Assembly (NCBI GenBank): GCA_035695265.1
Contig: DASSEM010000127.1
Span: forward strand, 1-6,558
Direction of reading: 5' to 3'
Length of the DNA: 6,558 bases
From: RHKX01 sp035695265
Lineage (GTDB): Bacteria > Actinomycetota > Thermoleophilia > Solirubrobacterales > 70-9
Shown: piece by piece, positions 1 through 5,467 of the stretch
Layout: each line of letters starts with the position of its first letter
Position numbering within the stretch: position 1 is the stretch's first letter
Program-made: the position numbers and the translations under genes
The notes under the pieces: model-generated
Seen by the model: only the letters and a program-made list of their open reading frames with translations
What the model was told of the DNA's origin: nothing
Database searches by the model: none

Positions 1-290
1 GGGCTCAGGCCGCCGAGCTCGGCGGCGATCCCTGCGGCATCGAGGAGCCCCGCCTCATGCAGGCTCGCACCGTCGATGAGCTCGGCCGTCGCGGCCGCGG
101 CCGCGCGGGCGGCGCCACAGCCGCTCGCCTCGAAGCGGACGTCGGCGGCACGACCGCCCTCGAGCCGCAGCGAGATCGTCAGGAGATCTCCGCACGCGGC
201 GCCCCCGGCTTTACCACTGGCCGCGCCGGGGGCCGGCGTCCCGGCCCGCGAGTCATCGTCGAGATAGGCCTCGAAGGCCACCGGATCCAT
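1..290 (-). CDS. IscU/NifU-like Fe-S scaffold domain protein, N-terminal part (runs off left edge)
   Basis: The gene reads leftward from an ATG at 288-290 and is still open at base 1, giving 96 complete codons. The visible protein carries the first half of an IscU/NifU-N fold: ACGD (Cys33, Asp35) followed by ASGCG (Cys58) after a beta-hairpin-like stretch. These match the first two cluster or sulfur ligands of IscU and the Asp next to the first Cys. The last residues, AAELGGLSP, fall where IscU has its segment before the third ligand Cys, which lies outside the window. IscU family proteins assemble and pass on Fe-S clusters. A linker rich in Gly, Ala and Pro (about residues 14-32) precedes the first Cys. 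No in-frame ATG, GTG or TTG occurs between the upstream stop (345-347) and this ATG, so the start is well constrained, yet no clear Shine-Dalgarno is visible. It may be a free scaffold or the N-terminal domain of a longer fusion, for example with the tRNA thiolase MnmA; the latter is speculation. Confidence 0.75.
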   Translation of the reverse strand, partial: MDPVAFEAYLDDDSRAGTPAPGAASGKAGGAACGDLLTISLRLEGGRAADVRFEASGCGAARAAAAATAELIDGASLHEAGLLDAAGIAAELGGLS

Positions 291-308
291 CCCGAAAAGG
301 GTACGGAG

Positions 309-422
309 ACCGGTAGGAGCCCTGCGGCGCGGCGCGTTTCGGCGTCATCGGGCCGGCTCACGACCGAAGGTCGCTTCGCCGGCCTCTTCCTTGAACCGCT
401 TGGCCGCAGGGCTCCTACGGGT
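309..422. repeat. 114-base inverted-repeat element with nested hairpin
   Basis: Bases 313-328 (GTAGGAGCCCTGCGGC) are the exact reverse complement of 403-418. With one mismatch (312/419) the pairing extends to 309-328 against 403-422, 19 of 20. Inside lies a second structure: 351-357 pairs with 378-384 (GGCCGGC, 7/7), and within that 361-365 pairs with 369-373 (CGACC, 5/5) around a three-base loop. The right arm contains the last codon and TAG stop of the thioredoxin-like gene, and the left arm ends 18 bases before the Fe-S scaffold start codon. Both arms begin with GTAG when read inward, a tetranucleotide that also heads many REP elements. No U-tract follows either arm, so a classical intrinsic terminator is not shown. 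No target-site duplication is evident. A paired REP/BIME-like or MITE-like repeat, or a structured RNA between two genes, are the main readings. Confidence 0.75.
351..384. other. Inner stem-loop of the inverted-repeat element
   Basis: A 7-base outer stem (351-357 with 378-384) is separated by a 3/4-base internal loop from a 5-base inner stem (361-365 with 369-373), closed by GAA on the plus strand (TTC on the minus strand). It sits near the middle of the larger inverted repeat, as expected for a folded RNA or cruciform rather than two unrelated arms. Its function is unknown. Confidence 0.55.
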
Positions 423-1056
423 AGCTGGGAACTTGTTTGCCTTGGTAGACCGCGTCGTCGATGGCCTGGTTGATGCTGCGCGGGCCGCGGAAGCCGTAGG
501 AGACCGTCGCAACCGGCACCGAGCCGGTCAGCTTGCGGGGCCGGATCACGACCAGTGCTGGGGTGCGGCTGACCGAGACGCCCTGGGTGATCCGCGCGTA
601 CTTGGCGATGTCACGGACGTCGACGACGAAGACCTCGACGTCCTCGCGGGCCTTGAGCTTCTCGGAGAACTGCTCGACCTGCTTGTCGGCGAGCCCCTTC
701 CGATCGACGACGAGAAGCGCGACCGTCTGGTTCTTGGCGAAGGCGACGAGTACGTCCTCGGGCAGGCCCTTCGAGGGCAGAAGGCCATCGGTCGGGGTAC
801 CGCCCGGCGGCGTTACGACGTCGGTCTCGGTCGCCGGCGGCGTCGAGCCCGAGGGAGCCGTCACGTCCGGAGCAGTCGTCGTGGCCGCGCCGGCGGGCGC
901 CGGCTCCGAGGTCGCGGCGGCCGGGTTCGGGGTCGTCGCCGGGACCTCCTCCTCCTTCTTCAGGACCGAGGTGAAGAGGACCACCGCGAAGATGATCGCG
1001 CAGACCCCGAAGACCGCGGCCTGGACCATCGGGTTCTCGTTCAGCGCCTTTCTCAT
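415..1056 (-). CDS. Membrane-anchored thioredoxin-fold protein lacking CXXC
   Basis: This 213-residue protein has three parts. A short N-terminus leads into one hydrophobic helix (about 11-32), an uncleaved signal-anchor or lipid-free signal type. A low-complexity Pro/Thr/Ala/Glu linker follows (about 37-92). The C-terminal domain (about 93-207) resembles thioredoxin: a strand VALLVVD, a helix, a second strand VEVFVVDV, then SRTPALVVI with the Pro166 expected as the cis-proline, and YGFRGPRSINQAIDDA as the last strand and helix. The usual CXXC is replaced by GLAD (121-124), and the only Cys (Cys19) is in the membrane helix, so dithiol redox activity is not expected. The domain probably faces outside the cytoplasm. 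The ATG start is supported by GGGAG nine bases upstream. It is separated from its neighbours by long non-coding gaps, so it may be transcribed alone. The specific role is unknown; binding or assembly of a partner is more likely than oxidoreductase activity. Confidence 0.85.
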   Translation of the reverse strand: MRKALNENPMVQAAVFGVCAIIFAVVLFTSVLKKEEEVPATTPNPAAATSEPAPAGAATTTAPDVTAPSGSTPPATETDVVTPPGGTPTDGLLPSKGLPEDVLVAFAKNQTVALLVVDRKGLADKQVEQFSEKLKAREDVEVFVVDVRDIAKYARITQGVSVSRTPALVVIRPRKLTGSVPVATVSYGFRGPRSINQAIDDAVYQGKQVPSYP

Positions 1057-1065
1057 CGGCTGGTG

Positions 1066-1070
1066 CTCCC
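1066..1070 (-). promoter_or_regulatory. Ribosome binding site of the thioredoxin-like gene
   Basis: GGGAG on the minus strand lies nine bases before the ATG at 1054-1056. It fixes that start over the longer overlapping upstream frame and is the clearest Shine-Dalgarno sequence in the window. Confidence 0.55.
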
Positions 1071-1195
1071 GGTGAGCAGACGCAGGAGAAAGACATTGGG
1101 CTCCAACCCGCCGGTGCCGCCCGGCTTCTGAACCCTGGGATACAGGGGGGAACCTGCCGTCACGCCCTGGGACGCGCCGGACGAGGGCTCCCGAG

Positions 1196-1219
1196 CCAAT
1201 CGTGTTGGTTCACAATTGG
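1196..1219. promoter_or_regulatory. 24-base imperfect palindrome, possible operator or leader hairpin
   Basis: The half-sites CCAATnGTG and CACnATTGG face each other across six central bases, and eight of the nine half-site positions pair. It lies about 140 bases upstream of the thioredoxin-like start in the AT-richer patch. The spacing GTG-N6-CAC differs from the CRP/FNR type (GTGA-N6-TCAC), so no regulator family can be named. As RNA it would form an eight-pair stem with one mismatch and a six-base loop. It overlaps the hairpin at 1186-1197 by two bases, so the two would compete. Confidence 0.3.
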
Positions 1220-1307
1220 AGCGACTGTCGTACGAGTTCGGGCCCATCAGCAAACTACCAAGGCAGTTCGGCGGAGCAGGCGAAAACCTTGAGCCCGGCG
1301 GACGCTT

Positions 1308-1322
1308 CCCAGCCCGGCTGGG
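1308..1322 (-). terminator. Possible weak terminator hairpin after the aspS operon
   Basis: On the minus strand CCCAGC and GCTGGG pair perfectly across a CGG loop, starting 24 bases after the NTF2-like stop codon. The following bases (AAGCG) are not a U-tract. It is therefore at best a U-tract-less terminator of the sort proposed for high-GC bacteria, or a 3'-end stabilising hairpin. Confidence 0.3.
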
Positions 1323-1346
1323 CCGGATCGGGCGGGAGCGTGCGGC

Positions 1347-1742
1347 TCAGCCCTCGGCGCGCGTCGAGGACTCGAAGGCGTCGAGCGCCGCCTCGGGATC
1401 GTCCTCGACGGTCAGCCGGCGGACGCGGTCGTCCGCGAACGCGAGCCGGAGCGCGATCGGGGAGCTGTCCCCCACCTCGCCCTCCTCGCGCCAGACGTAC
1501 TCGACCGAGCCGAGGGCGAGCAGCTCGTTGCCGCGAGCGTGGGTTGCGGCGATCGTGTAGCGCTTCTCGAGGTGGTCGTACTTCCTCCTCGCCCAGGCGA
1601 TCGCGGCCTCGATCCCGGTGTGAACGCTGCGGCCGACGCGGATCTCGATCAGTGGATCGAACGCGGCTCCGATCAGCTCCGGATCCCCCGCGTTGATCGC
1701 GGCGACCGCGCGCCCCGCCTGCTCGGCCCGATCGCCGCTCAC
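1347..1742 (-). CDS. NTF2/SnoaL-like small protein, translationally coupled to aspS
   Basis: The 131-residue product has the size and pattern of the SnoaL/NTF2-like cone fold. An N-terminal helix (about 4-18) is followed by INAGDPELIGAAFDP, a strand IEIRVG, a helix with IEAAIAWARRKYDHL (44-58), then beta strands including NELLALGSVEYVWREE (72-87) and SPIALRLAFADDRVRRLTVED (94-114). This fold serves either as a small-molecule enzyme pocket or as a dimer or binding module; nothing here names a substrate. The start is GTG at 1740-1742, overlapping the aspS stop as GTGA. No Shine-Dalgarno is visible, so translation probably depends on ribosomes ending aspS. It is the last gene of the hisS-aspS transcription unit. 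A link to aminoacylation is not implied by the fold, and co-expression is the only clue. Confidence 0.85.
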   Translation of the reverse strand: MSGDRAEQAGRAVAAINAGDPELIGAAFDPLIEIRVGRSVHTGIEAAIAWARRKYDHLEKRYTIAATHARGNELLALGSVEYVWREEGEVGDSSPIALRLAFADDRVRRLTVEDDPEAALDAFESSTRAEG

Positions 1743-3547
1743 CGCGGCGCGCTGTCGCGCGCGGCGAGCCCGAGCTCGCGGAGCTGGCGCTCATCGACCG
1801 GCGCCGGAGCGCCGGTCAGCGGATCGCCGCCGGAGGCGGTCTTCGGGAAGGCGATCACGTCGCGGATCGACTCGGCGCCGGCCGCGAGCGCGCAGATCCG
1901 GTCGAGCCCGTAGGCGATTCCGCCGTGCGGCGGCGCCCCGTAGCGGAGCGCCTCGAGCAGGAAGCCGAAGCGGGCCTCGGCCTCCTCGGGGCCGACCCCG
2001 ATCAGCCCGAGCACCCGCTCCTGGGCGACGGGGTCGCTGATCCGGATCGAGCCGCCGCCGATCTCGCTGCCGTTCCAGACGATGTCGTAGGCGCGGGCGC
2101 GGATACCGGCTGGGTCGTCCTCGTCGAGCTCGCCGGCGAAGTCCGTGAACGGGTGGTGCAGCGGCGTCCACCTCCCCTCCTCCTCGCTCCACTCGAGCAG
2201 CGGCCAGTCGACGATCCAGCAGAAGCCGTGCGAGCCCGCCGGGATCTCGTCCCAGCGCTCGGCGAGCCGCGTTCGCAGCGTCCCGAGCACCCGGTTGGCG
2301 ACCGCTGCCGCGTCGGCGACGATCAACAGCAGATCGCCCTCCTCGGCCCCGAGCTCGGAGTTGAGCCGGTTGAGCTCCTCGCCGCTCAGGAACTTTGCGG
2401 TCGGCGAGCGCCAGCCATCGCCCTCGCGGAACGCCCAGACGAGGCCCTTGGCCCCGAGCTCCTGCGCCGCGGAGATCAGGCCGTCGAGCTCGGAGCGCGG
2501 GAGCTCCCGGCGGCCCGCGTTCATCCCCTTGACGACACCACCGCCGTCGATCGCGCCGCGGAAGACGCGGAACTCGGTCGTCCCGAGCGCCTCGCTGAGG
2601 TCACGGAGCTCCATCCCGAAGCGGACGTCGGGGCGGTCGGTGCCGAAGCGGGCGAGCGCGTCGTCGTAGGGGATCCGCTGAATCGGCAGGTCGACCTCGA
2701 TCCCGGCGACCGCGAGGACATGACGGATCAGTCGCTCGTTGACCGCGATCACGTCCTCCTCGTCGACGAACGACATCTCGATATCGAGCTGGGTGAAGTC
2801 GGGCTGGCGGTCGGCGCGGAGGTCCTCGTCGCGGAAGCAGCGGGCGATCTGGTAGTAGCGCTCGAAGCCGCTCGCCATCAGGAGCTGCTTGAAGAGCTGC
2901 GGCGACTGCGGCAGCGCGTAGAAGGAGCCCGGCTGGAGGCGGCTCGGGACGAGGAAGTCGCGGGCGCCCTCCGGCGTCGAGCGGGTCAGTACCGGGGTCT
3001 CGATCTCGATGAAGCCTTCGCCGTCGAGCAGCTCCCGCATCGCGCGGACGATCCGGGCGCGGAGCTCGAGCGCCTCGCGCATCGGCTCGCGGCGCAGGTC
3101 CAGATAGCGGTAGCGCAGGCGAGTCTCCTCGCCGGCCTCGCTGCGGCCGCGGCCCTCGATCTGAAACGGCGGCGTCTCCGCGTCGGCCAACCGGGTTCCC
3201 TCGGCGACCCTGACCTCCCAGGCCCCGGTCGGGAGCTCCGGGTTGACGGTCTCCGGCGAGCGCTCGACGACCGCGCCGTGGACGCTGATCACGTCCTCGG
3301 AGCGGAGCTCGTGGCCGAGCGCGAAGGCATCGCCCGCGTCATCGGGATCGAAGACGAGCTGGATGACGCCGGTGCGGTCGCGGAGGTCGATGAAGACGAG
3401 GCCGCCGTGGTCGCGGCGGCGGTTGACCCAGCCGGCGACCCTGACCTCGGTCCCGACCTGCTCGGAACCGACCGCGCCCGCCCAGGTGTCGCGGAAGTCG
3501 TTGCCGCGCTGGGCGGGGAACTCCGGGATCTCGGCGGCCGAGCTCAC
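1739..3547 (-). CDS. aspS: Aspartyl-tRNA synthetase, probably non-discriminating (Asp/Asn)
   Basis: This 602-residue class IIb synthetase activates aspartate with ATP and charges tRNA in the cytosol. Parts in order: an N-terminal OB-fold anticodon-binding domain (about 34-118, with GWVNRRRDHGG at 39-49); motif 1 region (about 179-199, FIEIETPVLTRSTPEGARDF); the SPQLFKQLLM aspartate-site segment (215-224); motif 2 (FRDEDLRADRQPDFTQLDIE, 238-257); the bacterial-type GAD insertion (about 300-430); HHPFTDF (464-470); NGSEIGGGSIRI (492-503); and motif 3 (GGIAYGLDR, Arg550). The length is normal for bacterial AspRS. His47 occupies the site that is Leu30 in E. coli and His31 in the non-discriminating P. 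aeruginosa enzyme. Thr100 aligns where P. aeruginosa has Gly83, so the second marker is neither classical state. The GTG start lies 22 bases after hisS; GAGG is present but far away (18 bases). It shares its 3' end with the NTF2-like gene. Confidence 0.98.
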   Translation of the reverse strand: MSSAAEIPEFPAQRGNDFRDTWAGAVGSEQVGTEVRVAGWVNRRRDHGGLVFIDLRDRTGVIQLVFDPDDAGDAFALGHELRSEDVISVHGAVVERSPETVNPELPTGAWEVRVAEGTRLADAETPPFQIEGRGRSEAGEETRLRYRYLDLRREPMREALELRARIVRAMRELLDGEGFIEIETPVLTRSTPEGARDFLVPSRLQPGSFYALPQSPQLFKQLLMASGFERYYQIARCFRDEDLRADRQPDFTQLDIEMSFVDEEDVIAVNERLIRHVLAVAGIEVDLPIQRIPYDDALARFGTDRPDVRFGMELRDLSEALGTTEFRVFRGAIDGGGVVKGMNAGRRELPRSELDGLISAAQELGAKGLVWAFREGDGWRSPTAKFLSGEELNRLNSELGAEEGDLLLIVADAAAVANRVLGTLRTRLAERWDEIPAGSHGFCWIVDWPLLEWSEEEGRWTPLHHPFTDFAGELDEDDPAGIRARAYDIVWNGSEIGGGSIRISDPVAQERVLGLIGVGPEEAEARFGFLLEALRYGAPPHGGIAYGLDRICALAAGAESIRDVIAFPKTASGGDPLTGAPAPVDERQLRELGLAARDSAPR

Positions 3548-3569
3548 GACGGCGCAGTCTTGCAGCCTC

Positions 3570-4802
3570 TCAGCGCTTGCCGAGGGTGGCGACCAGCGCG
3601 GCCGGATCGACCTCGCGCTGCTCGCCGCTCGTCATGTCGCGGAGCTTGGCGGTGCCGTCCGGCTCGAGGATCACCGCGTGGCGAGCGCGCAAGCGGTCGG
3701 CCTGCTTCATCTGCCCCCTGAAGCTCCGCCCGGCGAGATCGAGTTCGGCGGCGATGCCCGCCTCGCGCAGCTCGCGGACGAGGGCGAACGCGCGGTCGCG
3801 GTCCTTGGCGGCGACGACGAAGGCGGCGATCGGCTCCGGCTCGGGGACCGACTCGAGCGCCAGCAGGATCCGCTCCACCCCCGCCGCCCAGCCGATCGCC
3901 GGGGTCGGCGGGCCGCCGAGCAGCTCGACGAGCCCGTCGTAGCGGCCGCCGCCGCCGACCCCGGACTGGGCGCCGAGCCGTTCGCACGTGAACTCGAAGA
4001 CCGTGCGGTTGTAGTAGTCGAGGCCGCGAACCAGGGTGCCGTCGAGCCGGTAGGCGATGCCGGCCTCGTCGAGCAGCGAGCGGACCGCGGCGAAGTGCTC
4101 GGCGTCCTCGCCATCGAGCCGGTCGAGCATCCGCGGCGCCGACTCCATCACCGCCCGCGTTCCAGCGTCGTCGGAGTCGAAGGCGCGCATCGGGTTGGTG
4201 TCGATCCGCTCGCGGACCTCGGGCGCGAGCTCGTCCTCGCGGCCGCGCAGGAACCCGCGGAGCTCGTCGCGGTAGCCGGCCCGGGCGGCGCTGGAGCCGA
4301 GCGAGGAGAGACGGAGCTCGGCGTCGGCGATTCCCAGGTCGGCGAGGATCCCGGCGAGGAGGACGATCAGCTCGGCGTCGACGAGCGGTGAGTCGGAGCC
4401 GATCGCCTCGGCGCCGATCTGGTTGAACTGTCGGAACCGTCCCTCCTGGGGGCGCTCGTAGCGGAAGTACGGCCCCGAGTAGGAGAGCTTCACGGGCTGT
4501 GGCAGCTTGTGCATGCCATGCTCGACGTAGGCACGGCAGATGGGCGCCGTGCCCTCCGGCCGCAGGGTCAGCGAGCGCCCGCCCTGGTCGTCGAAGGTGA
4601 ACATCTCCTTGCGGACGATGTCGGTCGACTCGCCGACCCCGCGCGCGAACAGGCCCGTGTCCTCGAAGACCGGCGTCTCGATCCGCCCGTAGCCGGCGGC
4701 GGCGAGCCGCGCCCCGGCCGCCGCGGCGACCGCGTCCCGCGCAGCCTCGTCGGCCGGGAGCACGTCGAAGGTGCCCTTCGGTGCCTGGTGCTGCGGCGCC
4801 AC
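3570..4802 (-). CDS. hisS: Histidyl-tRNA synthetase
   Basis: The 410-residue class IIa synthetase attaches histidine to tRNA-His in the cytosol and normally acts as a homodimer. Recognisable parts: QAPKGTFDVLP at the N-terminus (6-16); motif 1 with RIETPVFEDTGLF (40-52); the TLRPEGTAP histidine/ATP segment (79-87); motif 2 (GPYFRYERPQEGRFRQFNQIG, 110-130), whose ERPQ keeps the Gln used in reading the extra G(-1) of tRNA-His in bacteria; the HisA box LVRGLDYYNRTVFEF (257-271); the Gly-rich HisB box SGVGGGGRYDGL (280-291); motif 3 (AIGWAAGVERILLAL, 302-316); and an alpha/beta anticodon-binding domain from about 325 to the end. Length and motifs are complete. Translation starts at GTG (4800-4802), 10 bases after the hydrolase stop, without a strong ribosome site; GAGG is only two bases away. 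The gap before hisS is too short for a T-box leader. It is cotranscribed with aspS. Confidence 0.98.
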   Translation of the reverse strand: MAPQHQAPKGTFDVLPADEAARDAVAAAAGARLAAAGYGRIETPVFEDTGLFARGVGESTDIVRKEMFTFDDQGGRSLTLRPEGTAPICRAYVEHGMHKLPQPVKLSYSGPYFRYERPQEGRFRQFNQIGAEAIGSDSPLVDAELIVLLAGILADLGIADAELRLSSLGSSAARAGYRDELRGFLRGREDELAPEVRERIDTNPMRAFDSDDAGTRAVMESAPRMLDRLDGEDAEHFAAVRSLLDEAGIAYRLDGTLVRGLDYYNRTVFEFTCERLGAQSGVGGGGRYDGLVELLGGPPTPAIGWAAGVERILLALESVPEPEPIAAFVVAAKDRDRAFALVRELREAGIAAELDLAGRSFRGQMKQADRLRARHAVILEPDGTAKLRDMTSGEQREVDPAALVATLGKR

Positions 4803-4812
4803 GGCCTCGGTG

Positions 4813-5460
4813 CTAGGAGGCGGCCGTGGGCAGGTCAGCGAGGAACGGGTTCGAAGCGAGCTCGCGCTCGAGCGTCGTGATACCCATGTGGCCGGGGTGG
4901 ACGACGGTCTCCGGCGGGTGCGCTTCGACGAGCGTCCGCAGGCTCCGCGCCAGGGTCGGCCAGTCGCCGCCGGGGAGGTCGACGCGGCCGACCGATCCCT
5001 GGAAGAGGACGTCGCCGCTGAACAGCGCGACCTCGTCGGGAATCGAGTAGCTGACGTGGCCGATGCTGTGGCCGGGGGTGAAGATGACGTCGATCTCGAA
5101 TCCCGCCAGCTCGAGCTTCTCGCCGCCGGTCAGGGTCTCGTCGGCGTCATAGCCGTCGTAGGGGCCGATGCCGGGGATCGGGGTCCACTTCATGATGTCG
5201 GCGAGCATCGGGGTCTCGATCTCGGGGCAGTAGACGGTCGCTCCCGTCGCCTTCGCCACCGGGGCGACGGCGCCGACGTGGTCGACGTGGGTGTGGGTGA
5301 TCAGGATCGCCTCGACGTCGACACCCAGCTCGTCGATCGCCGCGAGCAGCCGCGGCGCCTCGTCGCCGGGGTCGATTACGAGGGCGTCCTCCGCCCCGTC
5401 GCGGCGGACGATGTAGGTGTTCTCGGCGAACGGCCCGACCGTGAAGCTGCGGACGTCCAC
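4813..5460 (-). CDS. Metallo-beta-lactamase-fold hydrolase, glyoxalase II-like
   Basis: The 215-residue protein carries all metal-binding motifs of the MBL superfamily: THTHVDH (55-61, giving His56, His58, Asp60 and His61), TPGH (His131), SGD (Asp150) and HPGH (His191). This set supports a two-metal site and hydrolase activity. Length and motif spacing fit the small single-domain group often annotated as hydroxyacylglutathione hydrolase-like (YcbL type), which lacks the long C-terminal glutathione-binding domain of classical glyoxalase II. The true substrate is therefore uncertain, and many actinobacteria use mycothiol rather than glutathione. A gene of this family next to hisS is also known in Mycobacterium tuberculosis. 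The GTG start is preceded by AAGGTGG 12 bases away, inside the end of the upstream gene, and the intergenic gap is seven bases. It is expected to be soluble and cytosolic, as no signal peptide is seen. Confidence 0.93.
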   Translation of the reverse strand: MDVRSFTVGPFAENTYIVRRDGAEDALVIDPGDEAPRLLAAIDELGVDVEAILITHTHVDHVGAVAPVAKATGATVYCPEIETPMLADIMKWTPIPGIGPYDGYDADETLTGGEKLELAGFEIDVIFTPGHSIGHVSYSIPDEVALFSGDVLFQGSVGRVDLPGGDWPTLARSLRTLVEAHPPETVVHPGHMGITTLERELASNPFLADLPTAAS

Positions 5461-5467
5461 GGCGCGC

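Larger units (their letters stand above)
1057..1346. other. Non-coding stretch with several short hairpins
   Basis: About 290 bases separate the NTF2-like gene from the thioredoxin-like gene. I find no convincing gene or tRNA. Short perfect stems occur at 1110-1114/1121-1125, 1133-1137/1143-1147, 1186-1190/1193-1197 and 1308-1313/1317-1322, plus the palindrome at 1196-1219. Bases around 1195-1262 are visibly poorer in G+C than the rest of the window, as is common for promoter regions. A TANNNT match (TAGTTT, minus strand, 1252-1257) is present but has no matching -35 at a normal spacing. The stretch probably holds the end of the aspS transcript and the promoter and leader of the thioredoxin-like gene. 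Confidence 0.5.

Noticed and set aside
291..312. Intrinsic terminator formed by the 309-422 inverted repeat
   Set aside because: On the minus strand the bases after the repeat are CTCCGTACCC-like with only a short TTTT further on. There is no U-tract at the stem base, so the terminator call is not supported by sequence alone.
179..361. 60-codon minus-strand frame beginning in the inverted-repeat element
   Set aside because: It is out of frame with the IscU-like gene, whose ACGD/SGCG motifs identify the true frame, and it shows no domain.
391..1131. 246-codon plus-strand open frame
   Set aside because: It is antisense to the thioredoxin-like gene, which has a membrane helix, a structured domain and a good ribosome site. 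The antisense product is Arg/Gly/Asp-rich with no motif.
1120..1225. Possible tRNA or known riboswitch in the non-coding stretch
   Set aside because: GGTTC-like strings and GC stems are present, but no cloverleaf can be assembled. I could not match the conserved cores of SAM-IV, cobalamin or c-di-AMP riboswitches.
1053..1247. 64-codon minus-strand frame overlapping the thioredoxin-like start as ATGA
   Set aside because: The four-base stop/start overlap is suggestive. However, about a quarter of its codons end in A or T (including AGT, TGT, CCA, ACA and CGA), unlike the neighbouring genes; it has no ribosome site and its protein shows no fold signals.
1925..3721. 598-codon open frame on the plus strand
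   Set aside because: It lies almost wholly antisense to aspS, whose protein matches the family end to end. The product is a compositionally skewed Ala/Arg/Glu/Asp mix without motifs, typical of stop-poor antisense frames in GC-rich DNA.
3243..4391. 382-codon plus-strand open frame across the aspS-hisS junction
   Set aside because: It is antisense to two certain synthetase genes and has no recognisable domain.
4803..4812. Shine-Dalgarno for hisS (GAGG)
   Set aside because: The motif is only two bases from the GTG, too close to act as a normal ribosome site. The start rests on homology and the N-terminal motif instead.
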